Counted from the first letter of the stretch, positions 10,263 through 19,457 are shown. The stretch: DNA of 64,000 nt from Lachnospiraceae bacterium (GCA_022799355.1 JAAWOG010000011.1:1-64000), one strand, 5' to 3'. Translations and numbers: made by a program. Notes: generated by a model not told the origin, from the letters alone.

Positions 10263-11870
10263 CTAATTCAGATAGTTCAGCGGATTTACCGCACTTCCGC
10301 CTATGCGGATCTCAAAGTGAACGTGAGGCCCGGTGCTGACGCCAGTGTTCCCGGAGAGGGCGATCTTCTGTCCCTGGGAAACCTTCTGCCCGGAGGATAC
10401 CAGTACTTTGCTCAAATGCCCGTATCTCGTCTCCTTACCGTCGGGATGCTGGATATAGACAACATATCCGTAACCGCTGCCCCAGCCCGCCTTTGTGACG
10501 ACGCCGCCGCAGGACGCCATAACAGCCGTACCGGTGGGTGTTGCCCAGTCGATTCCTTTATGGTTCGTGCTGGCGCCTTTCTTCGGTGCCTTACGTCCGC
10601 CAAATCCTGAGGACATACGCCCTCCCGAAATCGGTTTGATATAGGTAGGCGGAATCTTTGTACCCCTCTCCACAATCTTGGGCACCGCCTCCATATCAAC
10701 ATCCTCTTTGATAATCTCCGTATTCGTCACGGTATCGTTCCGGTAGGAGACGATCGCCACCACCCTTCTGTGGCCCGCAGAAGGCTGCTGTCTGGTCACC
10801 TGCTCCGTCGTATACCAGTCATCGTTATCCACATAAATAATGTCGGAATCGTAATCTTCCTCATAGTACAACTCTTCCTGTCTCTCCACGGAAAGCTCCG
10901 GCTCCGGTACGGAAATGATCAGCTCATCGCCCACCCGGATCACGGAATTTTCATTCTCCAGCGTACCGTTCATAGCCACCACATCCTCGATGGACATATT
11001 GTGTTCTTCTGCGATTTCTCCCAGTGTATCGCCGGCTACCACTTCATATATTTTATTCGTCTCCTGATCTTTTGTGACTTCCTCAATAGCGGCTGCAAGC
11101 CCGGATAAATGGCTCTGCGGCATGTAGGATTCCACAATCTCTATCGTATCCCCGAAATTCATATGAATCAGGCCGCGGTTATACTCTGACAGATCCTTTT
11201 CTTCCTCAATCTGCACCGCCTCCACCGCATTCTGAAAAACGGCAAAAATACCGGAACTTAAGAGACTCGAAGCATCAGCTCTGGCCTTCTCCTCCTGCAG
11301 TTCCTCTTCCTTCGCCTCTATTTCACTGTAGACTCTCGTGGTCAGCACATTCAGTTCCCTGTCGGCATCCTGGATCATCTCCACGCCGTAGCTGTCGGTG
11401 GAATCATACTTGTTTACCGCCGCCTGCAAAAGCTGCTGCACTTCGTCCATGCTCGACAGATTCACCGTAAAATTATTGATCTTTACGGTGTAGGCCTGCT
11501 GCATGTCATCTTCCCGGCTTCCATCCATAACGCCCTGCATCATTTCCACCACATCTTCTTCTCTGCTGATCTCCCCAAACAGAACTTCCCTTCCTTCCAG
11601 AGCAAGTTCCGTTTTCAAAAACACCAGATCATCGCTTTCCTTTGCCACCTCATATCTGGCTTTTGTCATGCAGTTCTCGGCAGTCTCTTCATCCGCCACC
11701 TGCCCCACCAGCGTACCGTTTAAATAGACATCAAACATATTGTTCCCGGTATGTTCAAACAGCTTAAGACTGGGCAGTGTAACCGCTCCGAAAAACAGCA
11801 TCAGAACCGATGTCTTAAAAAAGGTATATTTTATTTTCCTGACCGAATTATTTCTCATGTTTTTTCTCAT
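10263..11870 (-). CDS. Envelope M23 peptidase with LysM and G5 domains
   Basis: A 535-residue exported or membrane-anchored cell-wall hydrolase. A single hydrophobic segment (residues 16-34) follows a basic N-terminus. Residues 45-260 are an extended region without a domain that I can name, with an acidic coiled-coil stretch near 183-200. A LysM domain occupies about 275-320 (YEVVAGDTLGEIAEEHN). A G5-like domain follows at about 327-404. The C-terminal LytM/M23 domain (about 413-535) has the zinc-binding H437 and D441 in NHKGID and H516/H518 in HVHFE, so it should be an active endopeptidase. A second ATG four codons in (11858) is an alternative start. It is divergent from the Y-family polymerase gene. 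It may act in cell division or sporulation; the sequence alone does not decide. Confidence 0.88.
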   Translation of the reverse strand: MRKNMRNNSVRKIKYTFFKTSVLMLFFGAVTLPSLKLFEHTGNNMFDVYLNGTLVGQVADEETAENCMTKARYEVAKESDDLVFLKTELALEGREVLFGEISREEDVVEMMQGVMDGSREDDMQQAYTVKINNFTVNLSSMDEVQQLLQAAVNKYDSTDSYGVEMIQDADRELNVLTTRVYSEIEAKEEELQEEKARADASSLLSSGIFAVFQNAVEAVQIEEEKDLSEYNRGLIHMNFGDTIEIVESYMPQSHLSGLAAAIEEVTKDQETNKIYEVVAGDTLGEIAEEHNMSIEDVVAMNGTLENENSVIRVGDELIISVPEPELSVERQEELYYEEDYDSDIIYVDNDDWYTTEQVTRQQPSAGHRRVVAIVSYRNDTVTNTEIIKEDVDMEAVPKIVERGTKIPPTYIKPISGGRMSSGFGGRKAPKKGASTNHKGIDWATPTGTAVMASCGGVVTKAGWGSGYGYVVYIQHPDGKETRYGHLSKVLVSSGQKVSQGQKIALSGNTGVSTGPHVHFEIRIGGSAVNPLNYLN

Positions 11871-12011
11871 TTCCCTGCGGCGCCCCGTGCAGATCCGCCC
11901 GCCGCCCGCTCATTTGTAACAATTTTGTAACAGTTTACATTTTAACAGCAATTCCCCGGGTTGTAAAGCTGATACTACATTTTTCCCCAAAACTGTGCTA
12001 CACTATTCCTT

Positions 12012-13208
12012 ATGGAACAGATCATTTTTCATATCGATGTAAACTCCGCTTTTTTAAGCTGGAGTGCTCTCGAAAAACTGAAAAACGGGGAAGAGATGGA
12101 TCTCCGCACCATTCCCTCCATCATAGGAGGCGACACCAGTACCCGCCACGGCGTAGTGCTCGCAAAGTCCATTCCCGCAAAGGCTTACGGCATCCGCACC
12201 GGCGAGCCCGTCAGTGATGCCCTGAAAAAATGTCCTTTTCTCGTATCCTGCCCTCCCGACCACAGGCTCTATCATGAGAAAAGCCGGCTTCTCATGGCGC
12301 ATCTTGCGGACATCTGCCCGGACATCGAGCAGGTCAGTGTGGATGAATGCTATATGGACTTTACCCCTGTTTCCGCTCATTATACAGATCCCCTGTCCGC
12401 CGCCTGTCAGATCAAGGACGGCATCCGGGAAACTTTTGGCTTTACCGTCAATATCGGTATCTCCGATAAAAAGGTGCTGGCAAAAATGGCTTCGGATTTC
12501 AGAAAACCGGACCTTGTACATACTCTCTACCACAATGAAATCGAGAAAAAGCTCTGGCATCTTCCTCTCTCTTCTTTATTTATGTGCGGAAGATCCAGTG
12601 TGGATACCCTGCATAACCTGGGGATACTCACCATCGGAGATCTTGCAAAAGCCGATCCCTTCATCATTACTTCCCATCTAAAGAGCCACGGAAAAATGCT
12701 CTGGGAATTTGCCAACGGTATCGATGATTCCCGTGTCCGTCCGATCCCGGCGGAGGCAAAAGGAATCGGTAACTCCACCACCCTCTCCAAAGATGCCCTG
12801 ACAATGGACGAGATCAGGAAATGCCTGCTTGCGCTCTCCGAGTCCGTAGCCTCCAGACTGCGCAGGGCTCATATGAAAGCCTCCATGGTCAGCGTTGAGA
12901 TCAAATATGCTTCCTTTCAGACCTCCTCCCATCAGGCAACTCTGCAGGCCGCCACAAACGACAGCGGCTGCATCTATCAGACCGCCTGCCATCTTGCCGC
13001 TGAACTCTGGAACGGCTCCCCCGTGCGGCTCCTTGGCATCCGCAGTTCCAGGCTGGAGGATGAGGATGCCCCGGTACAGCTCAGCCTCTTTGATCTGGGC
13101 ACGGAAAAACCGCTTACCGAAAAACAAAAGAGCCTCAATGAGGCTCTCGATAAGATCCGCTCCAAATACGGAAAAGATTCTATTGTACGGGGGACACTGC
13201 TGAAATGA
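12012..13208 (+). CDS. dinB: Y-family DNA polymerase (DNA polymerase IV-like)
   Basis: A 398-residue translesion polymerase of the DinB/Y family. The N-terminal IIFHIDVNSAFLSW carries the first catalytic aspartate. SVDECYMDF carries the second acidic cluster. A helix-hairpin-helix region and the little-finger domain follow (SVEIKYASFQTSSHQATL), and LSLFDL near the C-terminus resembles a beta-clamp-binding peptide. The conserved N-terminus fixes the start, but I see no Shine-Dalgarno sequence before it. A TACACT hexamer ends only 7 nt upstream, so the mRNA may be leaderless. No LexA-type SOS box could be identified. The gene ends one base before the convergent flavoprotein gene. Confidence 0.92.
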   Translation: MEQIIFHIDVNSAFLSWSALEKLKNGEEMDLRTIPSIIGGDTSTRHGVVLAKSIPAKAYGIRTGEPVSDALKKCPFLVSCPPDHRLYHEKSRLLMAHLADICPDIEQVSVDECYMDFTPVSAHYTDPLSAACQIKDGIRETFGFTVNIGISDKKVLAKMASDFRKPDLVHTLYHNEIEKKLWHLPLSSLFMCGRSSVDTLHNLGILTIGDLAKADPFIITSHLKSHGKMLWEFANGIDDSRVRPIPAEAKGIGNSTTLSKDALTMDEIRKCLLALSESVASRLRRAHMKASMVSVEIKYASFQTSSHQATLQAATNDSGCIYQTACHLAAELWNGSPVRLLGIRSSRLEDEDAPVQLSLFDLGTEKPLTEKQKSLNEALDKIRSKYGKDSIVRGTLLK

Positions 13209-13778
13209 TCAGCGGTGTTTCTTCTTTACACTGAATCCGAAGGTTCCCAGTTCCTTCCCAAGTGAAAAGTACGTCCCGTGGGAATATACGATCGGCTCCG
13301 CGTCCTCTAAATGAAACTTTCGGTTTTCATCCATATATGCTTCATCCACATGCACCGCAAGCACCTTAGCCTGATACATCACATGGGAGCCGAGATCATT
13401 TTTCTCCACCACCCTGCACTCCAGATTGACAGGGCTCTCTTTTATCATCGGCGCCTTTACCAGATCCGCCTTCTCCTTTGTTAAATGCATCTCTTTCCAC
13501 TTATCCGTATCCCTGCCGCTCCTTACACCGCAAAAATCCGTAGCGCGGGCAAGGGCTTTCGTCGTCAGGTTCACCACAAACTCCCCGGTCTCCTCTATCA
13601 TATGATAAGAATGTCTCTCCCGCCTGACAGAAATCGAGAGCATCGGCGGATCGGAACAGATCGTTCCCGTCCACGCAATCGTTATAATATTATCCTTTCC
13701 GGCACCATCCGCACAACTCACCATCACCACCGGCAGCGGATAGAGCATATTGCCCGGTTTCCATGTTATCTTTCCCAT
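13209..13778 (-). CDS. Flavin reductase-like (FMN-binding) protein
   Basis: A 189-residue protein of the flavin reductase/FMN-binding split-barrel family. MLYPLPVVMVSCADG, NIITIAWTGTICSDPPMLSISVR and the later VVNLTTKALARATDFCGVRSG are typical FMN-binding segments; related proteins often hold FMN and use NAD(P)H or act as flavin carriers. Length is normal. GGAG lies about 6 nt before the start. It overlaps no gene but is directly convergent with dinB (ends adjacent) and is followed upstream by the coiled-coil gene with a 21-nt gap, so the two may share a transcript. The physiological substrate is unknown. Confidence 0.85.
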   Translation of the reverse strand: MGKITWKPGNMLYPLPVVMVSCADGAGKDNIITIAWTGTICSDPPMLSISVRRERHSYHMIEETGEFVVNLTTKALARATDFCGVRSGRDTDKWKEMHLTKEKADLVKAPMIKESPVNLECRVVEKNDLGSHVMYQAKVLAVHVDEAYMDENRKFHLEDAEPIVYSHGTYFSLGKELGTFGFSVKKKHR

Positions 13779-13799
13779 AATAACTCCATTTTTTACTGT

Positions 13800-14570
13800 T
13801 TACAGATATCCGAGGAATTTCAGTACCTCGATCACCACATTCGCCGTCGCCGCGATAAAAGTCAGAAGCAGAAGGACCGTCATCATCGTGGAATTTCCTT
13901 TTTCCTTCAGCATGCCTTTCACACCCTCGGTGATCTCCTCCGTCTGTTTCGGCAATAAATTCTCCAAAGATGCCTGTACATTCCGATATACTTTTACTGC
14001 CTCTTTATGGGTAAAATCCTCCGAATTACCGCGCAGTTCGGTCAGCGATTTCTCCTGTGCCTTCATTGCTTCCCACAGGCGGGTATTTTGTTCCTCTGTC
14101 AGAACCTGCTGATCTTTCAGGATCTCCTGCATCTGACTTTTCTGCTCTTCCCCGGCCTCTTTTATCCGGCTCTTTAACCCTTCCAGACTCTCCGCCATCT
14201 GGCTTCCATACACTTCCAAAGCTGCCGGAATCTGATTTTTCTGTCTTTCCAGCACCTCCGTAAAGTCTTTTTTCAGATTATCCAGAAGGCTCTTTATCTC
14301 CTGCACGGATTCTTCCTGTTTCCGCTCCGTACCTTCATCCTTTTTCTGCACTTCTTCTATCTTTTGCAGACTCACCGCGAGAAATTCTTTTACCTCCTCG
14401 GAATTTTCCAACGTCTGCAGGTTACAGCGCCTTATCTCCTGTATTGCCAGCTCGTACTCCGTAAGACGTGACGCCATCCGATCTTTTTCTTCGGCTTCCG
14501 CCATGGCATTCGCCCTGATCATCTCCTGTGCATTTTTTCGCTGCGCGAATTTATCGATAAAGCCGTCCAT
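13800..14570 (-). CDS. Coiled-coil protein with a C-terminal membrane anchor
   Basis: A 256-residue protein that I do not recognise as a named family. It is dominated by charged Glu/Lys/Gln-rich heptad-like sequence from about residue 15 to 225, consistent with a long coiled coil, and ends in a hydrophobic helix (TVLLLLTFIAATANVVIEVL) only a few residues from the C-terminus. This predicts a tail-anchored membrane protein with the coil in the cytoplasm. GGAGGG lies 6 nt upstream of the start. It precedes the flavoprotein gene with a short gap. Related tail-anchored coiled-coil proteins occur in clostridia, but no function should be assigned. Confidence 0.75.
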   Translation of the reverse strand: MDGFIDKFAQRKNAQEMIRANAMAEAEEKDRMASRLTEYELAIQEIRRCNLQTLENSEEVKEFLAVSLQKIEEVQKKDEGTERKQEESVQEIKSLLDNLKKDFTEVLERQKNQIPAALEVYGSQMAESLEGLKSRIKEAGEEQKSQMQEILKDQQVLTEEQNTRLWEAMKAQEKSLTELRGNSEDFTHKEAVKVYRNVQASLENLLPKQTEEITEGVKGMLKEKGNSTMMTVLLLLTFIAATANVVIEVLKFLGYL

Positions 14571-14793
14571 GTATTTCCCTCCAATATAAATAGCCCATCC
14601 TGCTGTGAATACGAATTTCCGTAACAGTATAGCATTTTTTCAGAGGGTTGGCAATAATGGGACAATATCTTCGTGCCGACAAAGCAATTCGGTGATATTA
14701 CAGGTGCCGGCACCCGAGATATATCCACGTATTGTGCATTATGTATATGAAATCTTTTTATCGTTATTTTCATTTGGAAATATTTACCCATTA

Positions 14794-14836
14794 TTTACAA
14801 TTTATCCATAATTTGTTCATATTTAAGTTGTATACT
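14794..14836 (+). promoter_or_regulatory. Possible plus-strand promoter for a small transcription unit
   Basis: In the AT-rich stretch between the coiled-coil gene and the alarmone synthetase, TTTACA (14794-14799) is followed after 18 nt by CATATT, and a better -10-like TATACT lies at 14831-14836 without a good -35. Either could start transcription toward the small open reading frame at 14865 and the hairpin terminator at 15001. Confidence 0.4.
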
Positions 14837-14864
14837 TGGGACATATCGAGAAGGGAAATATGTA

Positions 14865-14990
14865 ATGAGCATCATTACACACATAGATAAATTTTTTCAT
14901 AATAGCCCGGGCGCCGAAAGGTGTTCGGGCACTCCTCATTTTGCGGAATGTTTTCTCACCCGTGCTGATGCCGCCTGCGCCGGCATCTAA
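14865..14990 (+). CDS. Candidate small ORF (41 aa) containing a GAAA-capped hairpin
   Basis: A 41-codon frame begins MSIITHIDKFFHN and ends ADAACAGI. AGAAGGG lies 9 nt upstream of the ATG, a convincing ribosome binding site; an ATG followed at once by TAA overlaps just before it. I recognise no family. Within it, GCCCGGGCGCC and GGTGTTCGGGC (14906-14930 region) form an 11-bp stem closed by a GAAA tetraloop, with wobble pairs that work only in the plus-strand RNA. A strong terminator follows 10 nt after the stop. The unit may therefore be a small protein gene, a small RNA, or both. Confidence 0.4.
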   Translation: MSIITHIDKFFHNSPGAERCSGTPHFAECFLTRADAACAGI

Positions 14991-15000
14991 CAGGCAGCCG

Positions 15001-15042
15001 GAAAATAAAAATCCTGCGGATTCCCGCAGGATTTTTATTTTC
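15001..15042. terminator. Strong bidirectional terminator
   Basis: A 19-bp perfect stem, GAAAATAAAAATCCTGCGG (15001-15019) with its complement at 15024-15042, has A/T-rich outer arms that act as U-tracts in both directions. It overlaps the stop codon of the minus-strand alarmone synthetase and closes the small plus-strand unit. Confidence 0.88.
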
Positions 15043-15730
15043 CGTTATACTTCTGCATCTCTTCGTTCAGCAATAACATCCGCGTATCCAACATAGATAC
15101 GATCTTTGAACATTCCACCAGATCATTTTTCAGATGCTCCGGCGCATTTCCCTCAAACTTATATTTCATCTTATGTTCCAGGCTTGCCCAGAAATCCATT
15201 GCCACAGTCCTGATCTGTATCTCCACCTTGGTATCCAGAATCCTGTCGGTGAGATACACGGGCACCGTCACGATCATATGATAGCTTTTATAACCGCTGC
15301 TCTTCGGTTTTACTATGTAATCTTTGACGGAAATAACTCTGATATCCTGCTGCGCCCGTATGATATCCGCAAGCCTGTAAATATCCGATGTAAAAGAACA
15401 GATAATCCTGACGCCCGCTATATCATTGACATACTTTACCATATTATCCAGCGTGGACTCATAACTGTGTTTCTTTAGCTTTTTTACAATGCTCTCCGAT
15501 GTTTTAATCCGGGATTTTATATGTTCTATCGGGTTATAACGATGTACATGCTGAAATTCTTCGTTTAAAATTTCCAGTTTCGTTTCAATCTGTTTCAATG
15601 CCGATGTATAAATGAGCATCAGCTCCGTCCAGTTATCCACATCATCCGGTCTTTCCAGTTCTATATCCATAATACTACCTGCCTTACCGCTTTTACCATT
15701 CTGGTGAAAAGCCCAATATAAGTATATCAT
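15035..15730 (-). CDS. GTP pyrophosphokinase-family small alarmone synthetase
   Basis: A RelA/SpoT synthetase-domain protein without hydrolase, TGS or ACT domains, so it belongs to the small alarmone synthetase group that makes (p)ppGpp from ATP and GTP or GDP. Recognisable segments are HIKSRIKTSESIVKKL, VNDIAGVRIICSFTSDIYRL, the PKSSGYKSYHMIV substrate loop and VEIQIRTVAMDFWASLEH. Three ATGs are possible: 15751 has no ribosome binding site, 15730 has GGAG about 9 nt upstream, and 15670 begins MDIELERPDD close to the usual family N-terminus. I give 15730 with low certainty. Its 3' end lies inside a strong terminator. The 321-nt gap upstream (15731-16051) holds only a terminator and AT-rich sequence. 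Confidence 0.88.
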   Translation of the reverse strand: MIYLYWAFHQNGKSGKAGSIMDIELERPDDVDNWTELMLIYTSALKQIETKLEILNEEFQHVHRYNPIEHIKSRIKTSESIVKKLKKHSYESTLDNMVKYVNDIAGVRIICSFTSDIYRLADIIRAQQDIRVISVKDYIVKPKSSGYKSYHMIVTVPVYLTDRILDTKVEIQIRTVAMDFWASLEHKMKYKFEGNAPEHLKNDLVECSKIVSMLDTRMLLLNEEMQKYNGK

Positions 15731-15901
15731 ATTTTTTTGCTCCGTGTGCATATTTTATAGAAATTTTCGTTTTATTTAATAGTTTTCGTCGGTTTTTACA
15801 AAGCGTTTCGACACACGCACCATATAATATATGCGGGCATTTCTCTTTTCAGAACGGTATGTAAAAAAATAAATTTTACCGGCTGACAACGGTGTAAAAA
15901 C

Positions 15902-15935
15902 AAAAAGGCCGGCTGAACATATCGCCGGTCTTTTT
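15902..15935. terminator. Intrinsic terminator after the binding-protein gene
   Basis: AAAAAGGCCGGC (15902-15913) pairs with GCCGGTCTTTTT (15924-15935) with one wobble; poly-A and poly-T arms make it usable in both directions. It closes the glycan-uptake locus on the minus strand. Confidence 0.82.
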
Positions 15936-16051
15936 GTTTTAAATTATTTCATATTATATTTTTGTTTCCTGTTTTCATCAGCGGGCATCCTTCCGATCAT
16001 AACACCGGACATATCAGCCCCGGATCTTACGGTCCGTTTCAGCAATGCCGC

Positions 16052-17431
16052 TTACTGTGCGTCCTGCACATCCTGCACCGTCTGCAGCTCCGTTGCCGGA
16101 TCTGCCCCGGCAGCCACATTCTGCATTGCGATCTGGATCGCCGTCTCCACTTCACTGTTGCTCAGTTTACGATTTCCCACCGCATTGCTCACATAGCTGT
16201 TCACTTCATCTATGGACTGCTGCTGCAGCTCGCCGTCCACCGTTCCCGTATAGGATATCTCCTTGGATACGGGCGCCCCCTGGAGTTTGTTCACCCAGTA
16301 CTGCTGTCCTTCGCCGTTTGCCATGTATTCCACAAACTTCATGGCCGCTTCTTTTTCCTTACAGTCTTTGTTGACAGCCATCATCACGTCAACGCCTGCC
16401 GTACCGCAGATCGTTCCGTCTTCCACAACGGAAGGAAATACACACATACCGATCACATCTTTATTGTTCGCAATCTCCGTTCCTTCGATCTCGCTGTTGG
16501 TCGGAGATGTGGGACCAAGGTGCCAGGAGCCTGTCAGGAAAAATATCGATTTTCTCGCAAAGAAATACTGGTCACGGGCGTCAGGATAGGTTGCAACGCC
16601 CAGAGCGCCTTCTTCAAAAATACCGTCGTTAAACATCTGCTGCCATGCGGTCATTGTGTCCACAAAACACTGATCCGTCCAGGGGCGTTCTCCTTTATCC
16701 GCCGCATAAACAGCGCCCTCCTCAAACTCATTGGAAAGCTGCACGAAAATATCGCTGTTGATCCAGTCGTCCGCTGCCCCGACTGCCACACAAACATAAC
16801 CCTTTTCTTTTGCCTTCGCCGCCGCGTCTTTCAGCTCTTCATATGTTTTCGGCACGCTCTCAATACCGCATTCATCCATCAATGTCTTGTTATACAGCAG
16901 ATCGGTCATGCCTGCCACCAGAAGGGGCATACCTACCACACTGCCGTCCTCTGTCGAACACTGTTCCACCGCATTCTCACTGATGATATCTGACCAGCCG
17001 CTCCAGTTCGCGTCCGCCAGCGCCCTCATCTCCTCCGCAAAGGGAGCATACTGTTCTTTCATCGGACCGGTCGTCAGCCCGAACAGGTCCGGACCTGTAC
17101 CGGATGCCATTGCCACCTGCAGCTTCTCAAAATAGTCATCCTGCTCCGTTCTCGTATAATCGATCTTAATGCCCGGATTTGCCTCCTCAAACGCTGCAAT
17201 CATCTCCTCCGACTGATCCGTCGTAGGGAGCCAGGACCAGAATGTCAAGGTCACTTCATCACCGCCTGCTTCTCCCTCTGCCGGCGCTTCCGCCTGCGTC
17301 TCACCGGTGCTTTCCCCGGCCGGTGCATCCGCCGCCCCATCCGATGCCGCATCGGAACCGCAGCCCGCAAGGCATCCTGCCATCATCATCGCCGCTGTCA
17401 TAACGGCAACTATCTTCTTAAAATTTTTCAT
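16052..17431 (-). CDS. Extracellular sugar-binding lipoprotein of a CUT1 ABC importer
   Basis: A 459-residue family-1 solute-binding protein. The N-terminus is a lipoprotein signal: MKNFKK, a hydrophobic stretch, then a lipobox ending at Cys (LAGCG), followed by a low-complexity Ala/Glu/Gly linker. The mature part shows VTLTFWSWLPTTD and EEANPGIKIDYTRTEQDD, typical of oligosaccharide-binding proteins. GGAGG lies about 9 nt upstream of the start. It is the last gene of the minus-strand locus yesM-yesN-permeases-GH43, but a promoter-like sequence of its own lies just upstream, which fits the usual need for excess binding protein. The substrate is probably the oligosaccharide acted on by the neighbouring GH43 enzyme. 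Confidence 0.92.
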   Translation of the reverse strand: MKNFKKIVAVMTAAMMMAGCLAGCGSDAASDGAADAPAGESTGETQAEAPAEGEAGGDEVTLTFWSWLPTTDQSEEMIAAFEEANPGIKIDYTRTEQDDYFEKLQVAMASGTGPDLFGLTTGPMKEQYAPFAEEMRALADANWSGWSDIISENAVEQCSTEDGSVVGMPLLVAGMTDLLYNKTLMDECGIESVPKTYEELKDAAAKAKEKGYVCVAVGAADDWINSDIFVQLSNEFEEGAVYAADKGERPWTDQCFVDTMTAWQQMFNDGIFEEGALGVATYPDARDQYFFARKSIFFLTGSWHLGPTSPTNSEIEGTEIANNKDVIGMCVFPSVVEDGTICGTAGVDVMMAVNKDCKEKEAAMKFVEYMANGEGQQYWVNKLQGAPVSKEISYTGTVDGELQQQSIDEVNSYVSNAVGNRKLSNSEVETAIQIAMQNVAAGADPATELQTVQDVQDAQ

Positions 17432-17529
17432 GATAAATTCCTCCTTCCATTTTATACCATCATCTTAGATGAATTTACACGGTCCGTTCACTCTAACTTT
17501 TTGCGCATTACCCGATTTTTTTGCTCTCC

Positions 17530-17557
17530 GTTATAATAGATATGGGCATTTTGTCAT
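17530..17557 (-). promoter_or_regulatory. Promoter-like sequence before the binding-protein gene
   Basis: On the minus strand ATGACA (17552-17557) and TATAAC (17530-17535) are separated by 16 nt, a fair sigma-A promoter. It sits in the 157-nt gap between the GH43 gene and the binding-protein gene, so the latter can probably be transcribed on its own. Confidence 0.5.
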
Positions 17558-17588
17558 ATACATATCCGATATTTACCGGTTTACCTCT

Positions 17589-19457
17589 TTACATCTCCGC
17601 GCGATAATACGCATATTCCTGCAACGCCAGCCCCTTTGCATCCAACGTAACCCGAGCCTGCCCTTTATGTGCCGCCGACATAACGGAAATACCTGACACG
17701 ATTGTCAGTTCCATATTCCCCTGCTCCACGGCTTTTCCGTCCGTCAGAAGATATACCATGTTATCACCCCTATACAGATAACATGTCATTTCATCTCCTT
17801 TCGCCGCCACACTGCAGAGTTTTTCTTCTCCCAGATACAGTTCCACGCTGCCCTCACTTTGCACCGTTCTCCATGTAAAGGACTCCGTACCGCTGCAAAT
17901 TTCCCTGCCTGCAAGATGAAGCCTGTCCCCAAAGCCCCTCAGTTCTCCATGTGTTATCTCCGCTGCCCCGAAGCCTTCCGGTTCTCCAATGGCATAGAAT
18001 TCCGACATAAGCAAAAGTTCTTCCCCATATAATTCCGCACCTTCCGCCGCTGCTGCGCTGTGTATCTTCAAAGGCGTAAAACAGCCGCCGGCTCCGATCT
18101 TCCCGTTCCTTCCTCCGCCCAAAATCTCCGCCTTAAACTCCATGCTTCTGTCCTCATCCAGCGTGATTCGGAAACGGTTTTTCTTTCTCTCCGCGCCAAT
18201 CAGATGGGGCACATCAAAACAGTATTCTTTCGGCAGGTCCATGCTGCAGATCTTTACCGAAATCCCCTTTCTGCAGCAGATCGCTCCTGCCTTCCGTATG
18301 CCGCTGTGCATCTCCAGCGCAATATAATTCTCGTCATCCTGATAATCCAGATACAGCATATATTTTGCGCCGGCATGGCATGATACCGCGCTGCACCAGA
18401 TCTCCGCCCTGTAAAACTCTCTTGCCTCCGTAAAAAATACTTTCTCCTCCGCCTGTATCTCCCTGTCCATAAAATATCCCGCTCCCGGTGCCGGCCTCTT
18501 TTCATAAGAAGGTCCGGGACAAAACATTCTGTCCTGAAAATACAGCAGCGGATCAATCCGCATATTCCGCTGTTCTACGCCCTGATGCAGTCCTTCCTCA
18601 ATATCCCGTCCGTGATATACAATCCAGTCCTCAAACAGATTCGGCGCCTTCGTCACCGTATTATGTCCGGTGCCCTCCACCACGTCATTCTTTTTCAGAA
18701 GCGGCATCCATGTATACGCATTGGGATATTTTTCCCACTCCATCTCCAACAGGTTTCTCTTTATTTCAGCGACGGCGGTTCCCACAAAATAATCCACATT
18801 CTCAAAGGCATTCGCCGAATACAGCATAAAACAGCGTCCTCCATGGAAAACCGGGCTTGCCCCCTCGATCGTATACCAGTCCCTGCCGTCCCCAAAACGG
18901 TTTTCTTCATACATCTCCTGAGGGAGCGAGGGCAATACCACAGCCTTCGGCTTCCCTGCAAATTCCTTTGGCGAAATCATCTTATCCACCAAAATACAGG
19001 TCCCTGTCATCTTTTTCTCCAGCCCCAGCCAGTCATTTACGGAATAGAACATATACAGTTCCCCGTCCCGCATCACCGGATGGGAATCAATACTGAACTT
19101 TTCAAAAAAAGTTTTCTGATACACAAAAGGCCCAAAGGGATCTTCCGAAACCGCCAGTTTTAAATGCTCCTCATGACAGTCCTTCTCTTCTATCGGTATA
19201 TTGGAATAATACATGTAAAACAAACCGTTTATATAGATCACCGACGGTGCCCAATAGCACTGATACTCCTTTTCTCGGATCGCGTACCCCCGGTAATCCC
19301 AGTGAACCATATCCTCCGATACGCTCACCTTTACCCCTGCCTCGTCCGTGGCATAGCAATAATACCTGCCGCACCACCGCATCACAAAAGGATCAGGATT
19401 TGTATGCCTCTTCCCATCCGAAAACGGAACCGGATTACAAAATTTTTCTCTCAACAT
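17589..19457 (-). CDS. Glycoside hydrolase family 43-like enzyme
   Basis: A 622-residue protein with no signal peptide, so probably intracellular. The N-terminal half is a five-bladed beta-propeller of the GH43 type. Three acidic residues sit where the family catalytic triad is expected: D22 in TNPDPF, D124 in FSIDSHPVMRDGELY and E198 in IEGASPVFHGG. Blade repeats such as YYCYATDE, FYMYYSN and CFMLYSAN are visible. The C-terminal half is beta-rich and probably an accessory sandwich domain. GH43 enzymes commonly act on arabinose or xylose linkages; the actual linkage here is not determined. GAGGAG precedes the start. It lies 24 nt after the permease gene and is likely co-transcribed, degrading imported oligosaccharides. 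Confidence 0.85.
   Translation of the reverse strand: MLREKFCNPVPFSDGKRHTNPDPFVMRWCGRYYCYATDEAGVKVSVSEDMVHWDYRGYAIREKEYQCYWAPSVIYINGLFYMYYSNIPIEEKDCHEEHLKLAVSEDPFGPFVYQKTFFEKFSIDSHPVMRDGELYMFYSVNDWLGLEKKMTGTCILVDKMISPKEFAGKPKAVVLPSLPQEMYEENRFGDGRDWYTIEGASPVFHGGRCFMLYSANAFENVDYFVGTAVAEIKRNLLEMEWEKYPNAYTWMPLLKKNDVVEGTGHNTVTKAPNLFEDWIVYHGRDIEEGLHQGVEQRNMRIDPLLYFQDRMFCPGPSYEKRPAPGAGYFMDREIQAEEKVFFTEAREFYRAEIWCSAVSCHAGAKYMLYLDYQDDENYIALEMHSGIRKAGAICCRKGISVKICSMDLPKEYCFDVPHLIGAERKKNRFRITLDEDRSMEFKAEILGGGRNGKIGAGGCFTPLKIHSAAAAEGAELYGEELLLMSEFYAIGEPEGFGAAEITHGELRGFGDRLHLAGREICSGTESFTWRTVQSEGSVELYLGEEKLCSVAAKGDEMTCYLYRGDNMVYLLTDGKAVEQGNMELTIVSGISVMSAAHKGQARVTLDAKGLALQEYAYYRAEM

Noticed and set aside
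11940-12011. SOS box before dinB
   Set aside because: No GAAC-N4-GTTC-type sequence is present.
15962-16993. Long plus-strand open frame (343 codons)
   Set aside because: Antisense to the sugar-binding lipoprotein; no motifs.
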